Source: a bacterium (GTDB lineage Bacteria; CG03). From it: a stretch of 26,414 nucleotides of DNA. The position numbers and the translations under genes were made by a program. Positions 1 through 7,398 of the stretch are shown here, piece after piece. The stretch lies in NCBI GenBank assembly GCA_013791675.1, contig VMTI01000139.1:1-26414 (forward strand), in the 5' to 3' direction. The notes under the pieces are model-generated. The model was not told the DNA's origin. It did not search any database and was given only the letters and a program-made list of their open reading frames with translations. Each line of letters starts with the position of its first letter. Positions within the stretch are counted from its first letter, which is position 1.

Positions 1-393
1 ACTTTTATAACGGGTTTCCCCGGGGAAACAAAAAAGCGCTGCAGGAAACTGATAGAAGATATCAAGAGAATTAAATTCAGTTGGGCGGGGGTCTTTAATT
101 ATTCTCCCGAAAAAGGTTCCGCAGCCGCGGCTTTGGGCGGCAGGCCTTCCTCTGCCGTCGCGCTTCTTAGGGCGAAAGAAGTTATGAAAGTTCAGCGTAA
201 AATAAGTTTTGATTTTGCGCGGTCAGCGGTGGGCAGTCATCTGGAAATTATAGCGGACAGCGCCTTTAGGGGACGTACGGAATTTCAGACGCCCGGGGTG
301 GACGGCGAGGTTATATTTCTGAAAAAACAGCGTCCGGGGAGTGTAAAAAAAATGACAATCCTGAAGGCGAAGGGTTATGACCTTATCGCGTAA
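1..393 (+). CDS. rimO: Ribosomal protein S12 methylthiotransferase RimO, C-terminal part (5' truncated by window edge)
   Basis: The reading frame is open from base 1 to the TAA at 391-393, giving about 130 residues of what is normally a protein of roughly 440. It opens with TFITGFPGET, the radical-SAM core segment conserved in the MiaB/RimO family, followed by GVFNYSPEKG, which matches the 'GvF.YS.E.GT.A' stretch typical of RimO. The last ~65 residues form a TRAM-like RNA-binding domain ending in the family's usual 'yDLi' tail. RimO adds a methylthio group to an aspartate of ribosomal protein S12 using SAM and Fe-S clusters. The cluster-binding CxxxCxxC motif lies upstream of the window and cannot be seen. 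MiaB/MtaB are the alternatives, but the C-terminal spacing favours RimO. The next gene starts 82 bp downstream on the same strand. Confidence 0.85.
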   Translation, partial: TFITGFPGETKKRCRKLIEDIKRIKFSWAGVFNYSPEKGSAAAALGGRPSSAVALLRAKEVMKVQRKISFDFARSAVGSHLEIIADSAFRGRTEFQTPGVDGEVIFLKKQRPGSVKKMTILKAKGYDLIA

Positions 394-431
394 TGCAACG
401 GCCGTGGATGCTGTTCGACGCCGGCGCGATA

Positions 432-449
432 GCTCAGCGGCCGCTGAGC
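432..449. repeat. Perfect 18-bp palindrome between rimO and the DUF2723 gene
   Basis: GCTCAGCGGCCGCTGAGC is its own reverse complement. As RNA it would form a 7-bp GC-rich stem with a GGCC tetraloop. It is flanked by direct copies of CGATAG at 427-432 and 453-458. No T-run follows, so it is not a classical intrinsic terminator. It could be an operator or a stabilising 3' hairpin for rimO mRNA; the sequence does not decide. Confidence 0.6.
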
Positions 450-475
450 GGCCGATAGAACATTCAGTTTAGCAT

Positions 476-2605
476 ATGATAAAATTTCAGCATAATACCA
501 TGGCGGCGCTTATTGCCGCGTTTGCTTTTCTTTTTTATATGCGCACATCTTCCGGCGATCTTGCCGCTTACAGGGACACAGGTGAGCTTGCTTCTGTTTG
601 CGCGACTCTTTCCGTGGCTCATCCGCCGGGTTATCCCGCCTACACGCTTTTGGGCAAATTTTTTAACACGGTTCTTCTTTCCGGAAATCCCGCATACAGG
701 ACGAAAATGATGAGCGCATTTTTTGCGGCGCTCTCGTCGGCGCTTTTTTTCTTTCTTTTTCTCCACATGGGAATTAATCCGTTCACGTCGTCGGCGCTTT
801 GCCTAGTGTTTATTTTTTCAAGAGTGAACTGGCTTTTGGCAATTGTGAGCGAATCCTATGCTCCGGATTTATTTTTTACGCTTATTCTTTTTTATACGGC
901 TTATTTTTTAAAAGCGTATCCGAAGAAACTTTTTGTTTTCTCTTTTCTCGCCGGTTTGAGTATGGGCATCCGTCCCACACCCGTACTTGCTCTGCCGTCG
1001 TTCGCTTTGATTTTTCTGACAAGGCATTCTTTCCGATTAAAAGATTATCTTAAAGCTTTCGGTTTTTTTCTATTCGGCGCTTCCGTGTTTTTCTATCTGC
1101 CGATAAGGTCATTGGCGAATCCGCCCATAGACTGGGCTGACCCGCAGAGTATCCATCAATTTATTTATTCGGTGACGCGCAAGGCTTATGGCCACGGCCT
1201 TGATAAAATTTCCGATTTTTATACGATGAAGGAAACATTTCTCCCCCAGCTTTACGTTTTTTCCAAAAATCTTTTTTTTCAGTTTACGCCTGTGATTTTT
1301 TTATTCGGCATCGCGGGTATTGTCCGGGGTGCAAAAAACAATCTGTTAATAAAGGCTCTTTTTATTCTCTTTATCGTCACCGGGCCTTTTTTTCTTCTTA
1401 TTTCGGGGATGCCCGCGAATGAGCACGCTCTTGTGATAGTGGAGGCGGCCTACCTTATTCCCTTTGCCTGTTTTTTTGTGTTTGCCGCATACGGATTTAA
1501 AAAGGTGCCGGCGTGTTATGCCGCTCCGGCTATTTTGCTTTGCGCTGTGGGGCTATTTTTTGCGAACGCGGAAAAACTTAATCATCGTCGTGATTTTTTC
1601 GCGCGCGACTGGGCGGAAAATGTTTTTACTTCAACTCCGCGCGGGTCTATTGTTATGCTGCGCAAGGATGTGCAGTTGTTTTCGTTGTGGTATGAGAATA
1701 TCACCCGCAAAAAGAGAGCGGATTCTCTTTTTCTCGCGCAAGGCATGATGCGGGCGCCGTGGTATCAAAAACAGCTTTTGCGCGGCGGGGGTATTGTTTT
1801 CCCAGCAGCCGATCTTGCCTCCGACGAGTTTTTCAGGAAGTTCATTTTATTAAACAGCAATGTTTACATAACAAATCATTTTGAAGCGTCGAGCGATTTT
1901 TTCAAAGAGGCGAAGCCTTTTTCAGCAGGGGCGCTGCGCGGTTTCGGCACGCCCGTCGTTGACTTCAGATCTCCGTCCGCCGGAGATAGCCTTAAGCAAA
2001 TGTTTTTTTCCGGCGAATTTTCGTCTATGTTTTATGATGATTTTTATGCCAAAGAACTTTGCGGCGATTATTCTGACGCTTTCAGCGCGCGGGGCCTTGA
2101 ATTTTATGCCGGAGGTGATTTTGCCGCGGCAGAAAAGTTTTTTCTGAAAGCTGTCGCCTTCAATCCGTATAATTCCGCGGTTCTGTATAACATAGCCGCC
2201 TGTTCTTACGAATTGGGGAAATACGAAGCCGCGCTCAAATATTATTCTTTCGCCCGTTTCGCTCTCGGCAGAGAATATAGAGATAAACGCTCGGCGTCTT
2301 TTATAGACAATTCGCTTGCGAGAAATTATAATAATGCGGCGGCGGTTTACGAAAAACTCGGGAATGATGATAAGGCGCTTGATTGTTATAAAATATCAGT
2401 TGAGAAGGATCCGGCGTTTGCCCAGGGTTATTATAACTGCGGGGTTATTTATTGGAAAAAGAAGGAATGGGATAAAGTTATTTCCAGCTTTGAGGCCTGT
2501 TTGAGAGTGGATCCTCAAAACGTACAGGCCCGCCATTATCTTGAAATGCTGAAAGGTAGAAAGGGCTTGAGCCCTGATTTAGAAAAGAGGAGTAAGAAAT
2601 TATGA
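476..2605 (+). CDS. TMEM260-like (DUF2723) polytopic membrane protein with C-terminal TPRs, putative protein O-mannosyltransferase
   Basis: This is a 709-residue protein. The first extracytoplasmic loop carries the DUF2723 signature: RDTGEL (residues 33-38, with Asp34 in the place of a GT-C catalytic acid) and AHPPGYP (48-54). Many hydrophobic helices follow up to about residue 370, then a soluble segment, then roughly four TPRs (about 530-700). Human TMEM260 has the same two-part layout and is an O-mannosyltransferase for IPT domains. The bacterial substrate here is unknown, and sugar and acceptor are inference. The gene overlaps the downstream phosphomannomutase by ATGA, suggesting coupled translation and a mannose donor. 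No Shine-Dalgarno precedes ATG 476. An in-frame ATG at 500 is an alternative start that shortens the N-terminus by eight residues. Confidence 0.8.
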   Translation: MIKFQHNTMAALIAAFAFLFYMRTSSGDLAAYRDTGELASVCATLSVAHPPGYPAYTLLGKFFNTVLLSGNPAYRTKMMSAFFAALSSALFFFLFLHMGINPFTSSALCLVFIFSRVNWLLAIVSESYAPDLFFTLILFYTAYFLKAYPKKLFVFSFLAGLSMGIRPTPVLALPSFALIFLTRHSFRLKDYLKAFGFFLFGASVFFYLPIRSLANPPIDWADPQSIHQFIYSVTRKAYGHGLDKISDFYTMKETFLPQLYVFSKNLFFQFTPVIFLFGIAGIVRGAKNNLLIKALFILFIVTGPFFLLISGMPANEHALVIVEAAYLIPFACFFVFAAYGFKKVPACYAAPAILLCAVGLFFANAEKLNHRRDFFARDWAENVFTSTPRGSIVMLRKDVQLFSLWYENITRKKRADSLFLAQGMMRAPWYQKQLLRGGGIVFPAADLASDEFFRKFILLNSNVYITNHFEASSDFFKEAKPFSAGALRGFGTPVVDFRSPSAGDSLKQMFFSGEFSSMFYDDFYAKELCGDYSDAFSARGLEFYAGGDFAAAEKFFLKAVAFNPYNSAVLYNIAACSYELGKYEAALKYYSFARFALGREYRDKRSASFIDNSLARNYNNAAAVYEKLGNDDKALDCYKISVEKDPAFAQGYYNCGVIYWKKKEWDKVISSFEACLRVDPQNVQARHYLEMLKGRKGLSPDLEKRSKKL

Positions 2606-3987
2606 TTATTAATAAGCTGATTTTCAGAGAGTACGACATCAGGGGTATCGCCGACACTGATTTAAATGCCGCGGCGGTTGAGAAAATAGCGGGGGCTCTC
2701 TCGGCTATGTTTTTTGAAAAGAGCGTAAAAAAAATAATAATCGGCAGGGACGGCAGGCTTTCTTCCCCGGGAATATCCAGTCAATTGATTGATTCTTGTT
2801 TAGCCTGCGGTATGGATGTCGTTGATATAGGCCTCGTAGCCTCGCCGGTTTTTTATTTTGCCTGTCATCAAATGAAAATTAACGGCGGCATAATGATAAC
2901 GGGCAGCCACAATCCCCCCGAATATAATGGAATGAAAATATCTCTTAATCAGGCGACAATATACGGTGAGGACATAAAGGCCATACTTGAAAGAGTGGAA
3001 GCGGGCGAATCCCCGAAAGGCGCCGAAGCCGGGGCACTTGTCAATGTTGATATTGTGCCCGAATACAGAAAATACATCAGAGGGGACATAAGCATAGGCA
3101 GAAAACTCAAAATTGTCATAGATTCCGGCAACGGCGTCGGAGGCGGCATAATTATACCTGCTTTGAGGGAGATGGGGGTGGAGGTTAAGAGCTTATTTGA
3201 GGAAGTGGACGGCAATTTTCCGAATCATTTTCCGGATCCCACCGTGCCGGATAATTTGAAGGCGCTTATAGAGGAAGTTAAAAATGAAAAAGCTGATTTC
3301 GGCGCGGCTTTTGACGGCGATGCCGATAGAATAGGCGTTGTGGACGAAAAGGGGAATATTATTTGGGGCGACCGCCTTATGGCCCTTTTCGCAAAATCGC
3401 TTCTGGCGAAAACCCCCGGAGGAAAAATAGTGTTTGAGGTCAAGTGCTCCAAATCTCTCCCCGAAACAATAGAAAAACTCGGCGGTAAAGCCATTATGAG
3501 CAGAACGGGGCATTCTCCCATAGAGGCGCGCATACAGGAAGAAAAGGCTCTGTTTGGCGGCGAGATGAGCGGACACATATATTTTAACGACAGATATTTC
3601 GGTTATGATGACGCGCTTTACACGGTGGCGCGCCTTATTGAATTGGTCTCTTCTTCCAGTCAAACGCTGTCCTCTTACCTGGACGATGTGCCGTCGTATC
3701 CCATAACCCCCGAAATAAGAGTGGATTGCGCTGATGAAATCAAGTTTGATGTCGTGGACAAATTGTCCACGCATTTTCAGAGGACGAATAAGGTTATAAC
3801 CATAGATGGAGCGAGAATAATTTTTGAGGACGGCTGGGGCCTGTGCCGGGCTTCCAACACCGGGCCTGTTCTTGTTATGCGTTTTGAGGCATCTACGGAA
3901 GAGGGCGTTGAGAGGATAAAGAAGGAAGTGACGGACGTTCTCAACAAGATACTGGCAGAGCATAAAAAAGCGGAGAAGAAGAGATGA
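2602..3987 (+). CDS. Phosphomannomutase/phosphoglucomutase (alpha-D-phosphohexomutase)
   Basis: A 461-residue protein with the full ManB/AlgC-type domain set. FREYDIRG lies near the N-terminus, the phosphoserine loop TGSHNPPEYNG is at 100-110 (active Ser102), and the Mg-binding DGDADR is at 238-243. The sugar-recognition GEMSGH is at 320-325, and a C-terminal phosphate-binding segment contains RASNTGP. It interconverts hexose-6-P and hexose-1-P in the cytosol and so feeds GDP-mannose or UDP-glucose synthesis. All key residues are present, so it should be active; sequence alone does not separate mannose from glucose preference. A GAGGAG Shine-Dalgarno lies inside the upstream gene and the start overlaps its stop by ATGA, tying the enzyme to the DUF2723 protein. 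No manC-type guanylyltransferase is in the window. Confidence 0.92.
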   Translation: MIINKLIFREYDIRGIADTDLNAAAVEKIAGALSAMFFEKSVKKIIIGRDGRLSSPGISSQLIDSCLACGMDVVDIGLVASPVFYFACHQMKINGGIMITGSHNPPEYNGMKISLNQATIYGEDIKAILERVEAGESPKGAEAGALVNVDIVPEYRKYIRGDISIGRKLKIVIDSGNGVGGGIIIPALREMGVEVKSLFEEVDGNFPNHFPDPTVPDNLKALIEEVKNEKADFGAAFDGDADRIGVVDEKGNIIWGDRLMALFAKSLLAKTPGGKIVFEVKCSKSLPETIEKLGGKAIMSRTGHSPIEARIQEEKALFGGEMSGHIYFNDRYFGYDDALYTVARLIELVSSSSQTLSSYLDDVPSYPITPEIRVDCADEIKFDVVDKLSTHFQRTNKVITIDGARIIFEDGWGLCRASNTGPVLVMRFEASTEEGVERIKKEVTDVLNKILAEHKKAEKKR

Positions 3988-4165
3988 GTCATAGAACATC
4001 TCTTGCTCATGAGCTCTTAGGATGATTTATTTTCTGCTGTCAAGCGGAATTGTTATAGCGGAATAACCTCTCAAAATGGATTATTCACTTAAAAAAAGCC
4101 CATCCAAGATGCAGCTTTTTCCGCTGATTTTAGCGTATATTAGATTTTTTACGGACATTATATTT

Positions 4166-4191
4166 CGTTTCATACGTTCTATTATGAAACG
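4166..4191. repeat. 9-bp inverted repeat (hairpin)
   Basis: CGTTTCATA (4166-4174) pairs perfectly with TATGAAACG (4183-4191) across an 8-nt loop. No T-run follows directly on the plus strand. It may be an operator for the YfhO gene or part of a terminator. Confidence 0.45.
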
Positions 4192-4275
4192 TCTTAAATA
4201 TTTGCGCATTGTTGTGCGAGGCTTGCAGCGTAAGGCACTGCGGCTACGAGTATGTCGCCCTACATCATGCTCAAA

Positions 4276-4281
4276 TTATAA
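4276..4281 (+). promoter_or_regulatory. Candidate -10 box for the YfhO-family gene
   Basis: A perfect TATAAT lies 15 bp before ATG 4297, which would give a leader of only about nine nucleotides without a Shine-Dalgarno. No good -35 hexamer sits 16-18 bp upstream, so the call rests on the -10 box and its position after a 309-bp gap. Confidence 0.35.
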
Positions 4282-4296
4282 TTGCATTGCATATAA

Positions 4297-6417
4297 ATGA
4301 AAATTTCAGTAAAAAAAATAGTTGAAAATAAATATTTTTTCCCGATGCTCCTGGTGAGTCTTATAATTGTTTACTTCTGGAAAATAATTTTTTCCGGTTA
4401 TTTTATTCCGGGGCTTGACGCTATTGTTCAAAATTTTCCGTTCAAGCATTTTTTAACGGAAAATCTCAAAAATGGTTCTATTCCTCTCTGGTGCCAACAC
4501 ATAGGATCAGGATGCCCGCTTTACGCAGAAGGGCAGGGCTCTTTTTTTTATCCTCTGAATTTTTTATTTTTATTATTCTCCGCTCCCTTATCTTTCAATC
4601 TTATGCTGGTTTTTTCGTTTTTTTCAATGTCGTTGTCATCATATTTTTATTGCAGACTTATAGGGCTTGATTGCTTCTCTTCCTTGTTTGCTTCAATAGT
4701 CTTTACCTTCGGAAGTTTTACGGTGCTTCATTTGGGCAACAGCAATCTGCTTTATGCTATGAGCTGGATGAGCGGTTGTATTTTTTTTATAGAACTGTTT
4801 TTTAGGCGCATGAATAGGTGTTGGATTCTTATTGCAGGTCTTATTTTTTCCCTTCAGATATTGGCGGGATTTCCTCAGATTACCTGTTACAGTTTTCTTT
4901 TCTGCGCGGCGTATTTTATTTTTCGCCTGATTGTTTCAGCCAAGCCGATAGCGAAACCTCTTGCCGCGGCACTGATAGCCGCTGTGATAGGCGCTGGCAT
5001 GGGGGGGATACAGCTCTTACCTACAATGGAATTGGCAAAAGTTTCAAGTTATAAAAACGCAGGGTTTTATCAATCACATCCGGAGGATATGGTCACATTT
5101 ATAAATCCTTATTTTTTGGGGAACCCTGCAAAAAAAGAATATGGAAGAAATCCTGTTCTTTTTTCCCTGGAATGTCATTATATAGGGGTTCTTCCCATTA
5201 TTATGGTTTTACTGGCGCTTCCTTTCATTTTTCGCAGAAGATTTGTCTCTTTTTTCTTTTTTGCGGCGATGTTTTCGCTTATTTTGATTTATGTAAAACC
5301 GGTTTTCTTTTTCTTTGCGAAATTTGTCCCCGGTCTCGGCCTTTTCCGGTTTCCTCAAAGACTGTATCTTCTTGTGCAGTTTTCTTTTGCCGTCCTGGCC
5401 GGGTTCGGAATGCAAAGAATAGGGAAAAATGTTTTGAAAACAGCGGTAATAGCCGTTACGGCAGTGGAATTGTTTATCTTCGGCTTCGGCATCCGTTCAT
5501 CGGTGAAAACGGAGGGAATAATAAAAGCGCCGCTTACTGCCCGTTTTTTGAAAAAAGATTCAGACATCTATAGAATTTACGCTTACAAATATTTTGAAAC
5601 ACACAGAATGCTTTTCGAAAAAAGTATGGAGCTAAAAACGAAATTCCCATATGAAGTTTTCATGGAAATGCAGTGCCCTGATACAAATCTTCTTTGGGGT
5701 TTGGACAGCGCCTGTTTATATTTCTCGCTGTATTTAAAAAGATTTGTAAAATTCGACCAATTTATAGACAGCCAGATAAAGATGTCTCCGTCTGGAGCGG
5801 TGGTTTCTGAAACTGCCGTTAAACTGCTTGGGATGCAGAATGTAAAATATATCATAAGCGCGATTCCGCTTGAATCATCTTTTCTAAAACTCGCGCAGAC
5901 GATTAAAAATCCGCCTTGGCCGGATGTATTTCTTTATGAAAATGCAAAGTTTTTGCCGAGGATATTTATGGCCGGCAAAGCTGTAGTTTTAAATGATATT
6001 TCAAAAATGGAAAAAGCATTAACGGCGTTTAATCCGCCGCACGAAGTTATCCTGGAGGAATATCCGGGCAGAACAGATTACGGCTGCGGAAAATGGAATA
6101 TAAGCGGCGCCGCTTTTTTAACGGACAAAGTTTCTTTCAATGTGTTTTCCGAGACAGGAGGATTTATTGTTTTCTCGGACACTTATTATCCGGGCTGGAA
6201 AGCTTTTATAGATGGCAAGGAAACGCATATATACAGGGCTAATTACAGATTTAAGGCTATACAGGCAGATAGAGGCCGGCATTTTGTGGAATTTGTATTT
6301 AAACCGCGGGACTTTTCTTTTGGCGCCGCTCTGTCCGCTTTTTCATTAGTCTTGTTTCTAACGGCACTCTATATCTTGACAAAATTTAAGTGTAAGTTTT
6401 ATAATGAGGCCAATTAA
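4297..6417 (+). CDS. YfhO-family polytopic membrane protein (GT-C-like)
   Basis: A 706-residue membrane protein. The N-terminal loop has the YfhO pattern: GLDAIVQNFP (39-48), IPLW (62-65), and GSGCPLYAEGQ followed by FYP (70-86). About ten hydrophobic helices follow, then an extracytoplasmic domain containing YYPGWKAFIDGK (about 629-640), then a last helix near 672-692. That YPGW...DGK segment is diagnostic for the family. Characterised YfhO proteins in Bacilli are linked to glycosylation of lipoteichoic acid. A diderm would use a different acceptor, so the substrate is unknown here. No Shine-Dalgarno precedes the ATG, which follows a TATAAT by 15 bp. The last 42 bp contain the promoter of the following ABC operon. 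Confidence 0.82.
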   Translation: MKISVKKIVENKYFFPMLLVSLIIVYFWKIIFSGYFIPGLDAIVQNFPFKHFLTENLKNGSIPLWCQHIGSGCPLYAEGQGSFFYPLNFLFLLFSAPLSFNLMLVFSFFSMSLSSYFYCRLIGLDCFSSLFASIVFTFGSFTVLHLGNSNLLYAMSWMSGCIFFIELFFRRMNRCWILIAGLIFSLQILAGFPQITCYSFLFCAAYFIFRLIVSAKPIAKPLAAALIAAVIGAGMGGIQLLPTMELAKVSSYKNAGFYQSHPEDMVTFINPYFLGNPAKKEYGRNPVLFSLECHYIGVLPIIMVLLALPFIFRRRFVSFFFFAAMFSLILIYVKPVFFFFAKFVPGLGLFRFPQRLYLLVQFSFAVLAGFGMQRIGKNVLKTAVIAVTAVELFIFGFGIRSSVKTEGIIKAPLTARFLKKDSDIYRIYAYKYFETHRMLFEKSMELKTKFPYEVFMEMQCPDTNLLWGLDSACLYFSLYLKRFVKFDQFIDSQIKMSPSGAVVSETAVKLLGMQNVKYIISAIPLESSFLKLAQTIKNPPWPDVFLYENAKFLPRIFMAGKAVVLNDISKMEKALTAFNPPHEVILEEYPGRTDYGCGKWNISGAAFLTDKVSFNVFSETGGFIVFSDTYYPGWKAFIDGKETHIYRANYRFKAIQADRGRHFVEFVFKPRDFSFGAALSAFSLVLFLTALYILTKFKCKFYNEAN
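6376..6405 (+). promoter_or_regulatory. Consensus sigma70-type promoter for the Gld-type ABC operon
   Basis: TTGACA (6376-6381) and TATAAT (6400-6405) are both perfect hexamers, separated by 18 bp. They lie inside the final codons of the YfhO gene. Initiation would fall near 6412, giving a leader of about 39 nt before ATG 6451. Such a match is unlikely to be chance in exactly this position. Confidence 0.75.
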
Positions 6418-6450
6418 GTTCGAGGGGAGATATTAACAGCAGGTTAAAAA

Positions 6451-7398
6451 ATGATTAAACTTGAGGACGTTAAAAAATACTATGGCGATTTTAAGGCGCT
6501 GGACGGAATCTCATTTGAGATTGCGAAAGGCGAAATCGCCGCTTTTCTCGGTCCTAACGGCGCCGGCAAAACCACCACAATGAGAATAATATCAAACTAT
6601 TTTCCGGCCAGCTCGGGTTCGGTTTCAATAAAAGGCCTCTCACCCTCCGAGGGAAGGCGCTTTATTGGTTATATGCCGGAATCCAACCCGCTTTATCCTG
6701 AGATGTTTGTTGAGGATTATCTCCGTTATGTTCTCCGGCTTCGGGGGATAAAAAACGCCGCCCTCTTAAAAAATGCTGTGGAGAAATGTTCTCTGAAAGA
6801 TGTGATGTCAAAAAAAATAGGCGAGCTCTCAAAAGGTTACAGACAACGGGTCGGTCTGGCCGCGAGCATTGTGCATGATCCTGAAATTCTCATACTTGAC
6901 GAACCCACTATAGGCCTTGACCCTAACCAGATAAGGGGAATAAGGGCTTTAATAAAAGAATTGGGCAGAGAAAAAACGGTTATTATTTCAACGCACATCC
7001 TTTCGGAAGCCGCGGCTATGGCGACCAGAATAATCATAATCAACGAGGGTTCTCTGGTTATGGACAGCCCCGCGGATAAACTTGAAAGTTCTTTTTCGTC
7101 AAAAATTATTCTTAATTTTGAGAAATTTCCCGAAGATATAGACGCGCTTAACAAAATCAGCGGCATTGAAAACATTTCGCGCGGAGAAAAGGGAATTGAG
7201 ATATCCTATGCGCTGGGGAATGATATAAGAGGCGAAGTTTTTGCTTTCTGCGCGGCGAAAAAATGGAAGGTAGTGGAAATGTTCACTAAGAAAGAAGGCC
7301 TTGAGGAAATTTTCAAAAAACTCACTGGCGAAAACGCGAGCGGCCTCGCCAAAGGGCTTTCCGCTAAGGCAAAATTGCCGGGTGGAGAAGAAAGATGA
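6451..7398 (+). CDS. ABC transporter ATP-binding protein, GldA-like
   Basis: A 315-residue ABC ATPase. Walker A is GPNGAGKT (34-41), the signature loop is LSKGYRQR (126-133, the usual ABC-2/GldA variant of LSGGQ), Walker B is ILILDEP (146-152) and the switch histidine is His182 in STH. The C-terminal ~90 residues form the extension common in GldA/CcmA-type exporters of the ABC-2 class. It would power the permease encoded by the next gene, which overlaps it by four bases (ATGA). The GAGGGGAG at 6421-6428 is too far from the ATG to be an ideal ribosome site, so initiation looks weak despite the strong promoter upstream. GldA is the best name by family context. Gliding motility itself is not implied outside Bacteroidota. 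Confidence 0.88.
   Translation: MIKLEDVKKYYGDFKALDGISFEIAKGEIAAFLGPNGAGKTTTMRIISNYFPASSGSVSIKGLSPSEGRRFIGYMPESNPLYPEMFVEDYLRYVLRLRGIKNAALLKNAVEKCSLKDVMSKKIGELSKGYRQRVGLAASIVHDPEILILDEPTIGLDPNQIRGIRALIKELGREKTVIISTHILSEAAAMATRIIIINEGSLVMDSPADKLESSFSSKIILNFEKFPEDIDALNKISGIENISRGEKGIEISYALGNDIRGEVFAFCAAKKWKVVEMFTKKEGLEEIFKKLTGENASGLAKGLSAKAKLPGGEER

Larger units (their letters stand above)
3988..4296. other. 309-bp intergenic region between the phosphomannomutase and YfhO-family genes
   Basis: No convincing gene is present. The region holds the short palindrome GCTCATGAGC (4005-4014), an A-stem-T inverted repeat of AAAAAGC/GCTTTTT (4093-4099 and 4114-4120, 14-nt loop) and a 9-bp hairpin (4166-4191). 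Near its right end is a perfect TATAAT (4276-4281). The AAAAAGC/GCTTTTT repeat could be a weak bidirectional terminator for the mutase gene. An open frame from 4076 ends in an ATGA overlap with the next start, but it has no ribosome site and does not read like a protein. Confidence 0.55.

Noticed and set aside
420..460. tRNA-like start (TAGCTCAGCGG...GAGC, as in a D-arm)
   Set aside because: The D-arm match comes from the 18-bp palindrome. No anticodon stem, T-arm (GGTTCGA) or matching acceptor 3' strand follows.
464..766. Minus-strand Lys/Arg-rich frame overlapping the start of the DUF2723 gene
   Set aside because: It is a shadow of T-rich codons for membrane helices on the plus strand; the plus-strand gene has clear family motifs.
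3193..3999. Long minus-strand open frame (268 codons) across the phosphomannomutase gene
   Set aside because: The plus strand encodes a complete, motif-perfect mutase, and the antisense translation resembles nothing known.
4076..4300. Open frame of 74 codons ending in an ATGA overlap with the YfhO-family gene
   Set aside because: It has no Shine-Dalgarno, and the protein is an odd mix of basic and cysteine-containing residues with no family resemblance. It crosses two inverted repeats and a TATAAT, so it is more likely chance in an intergenic region.
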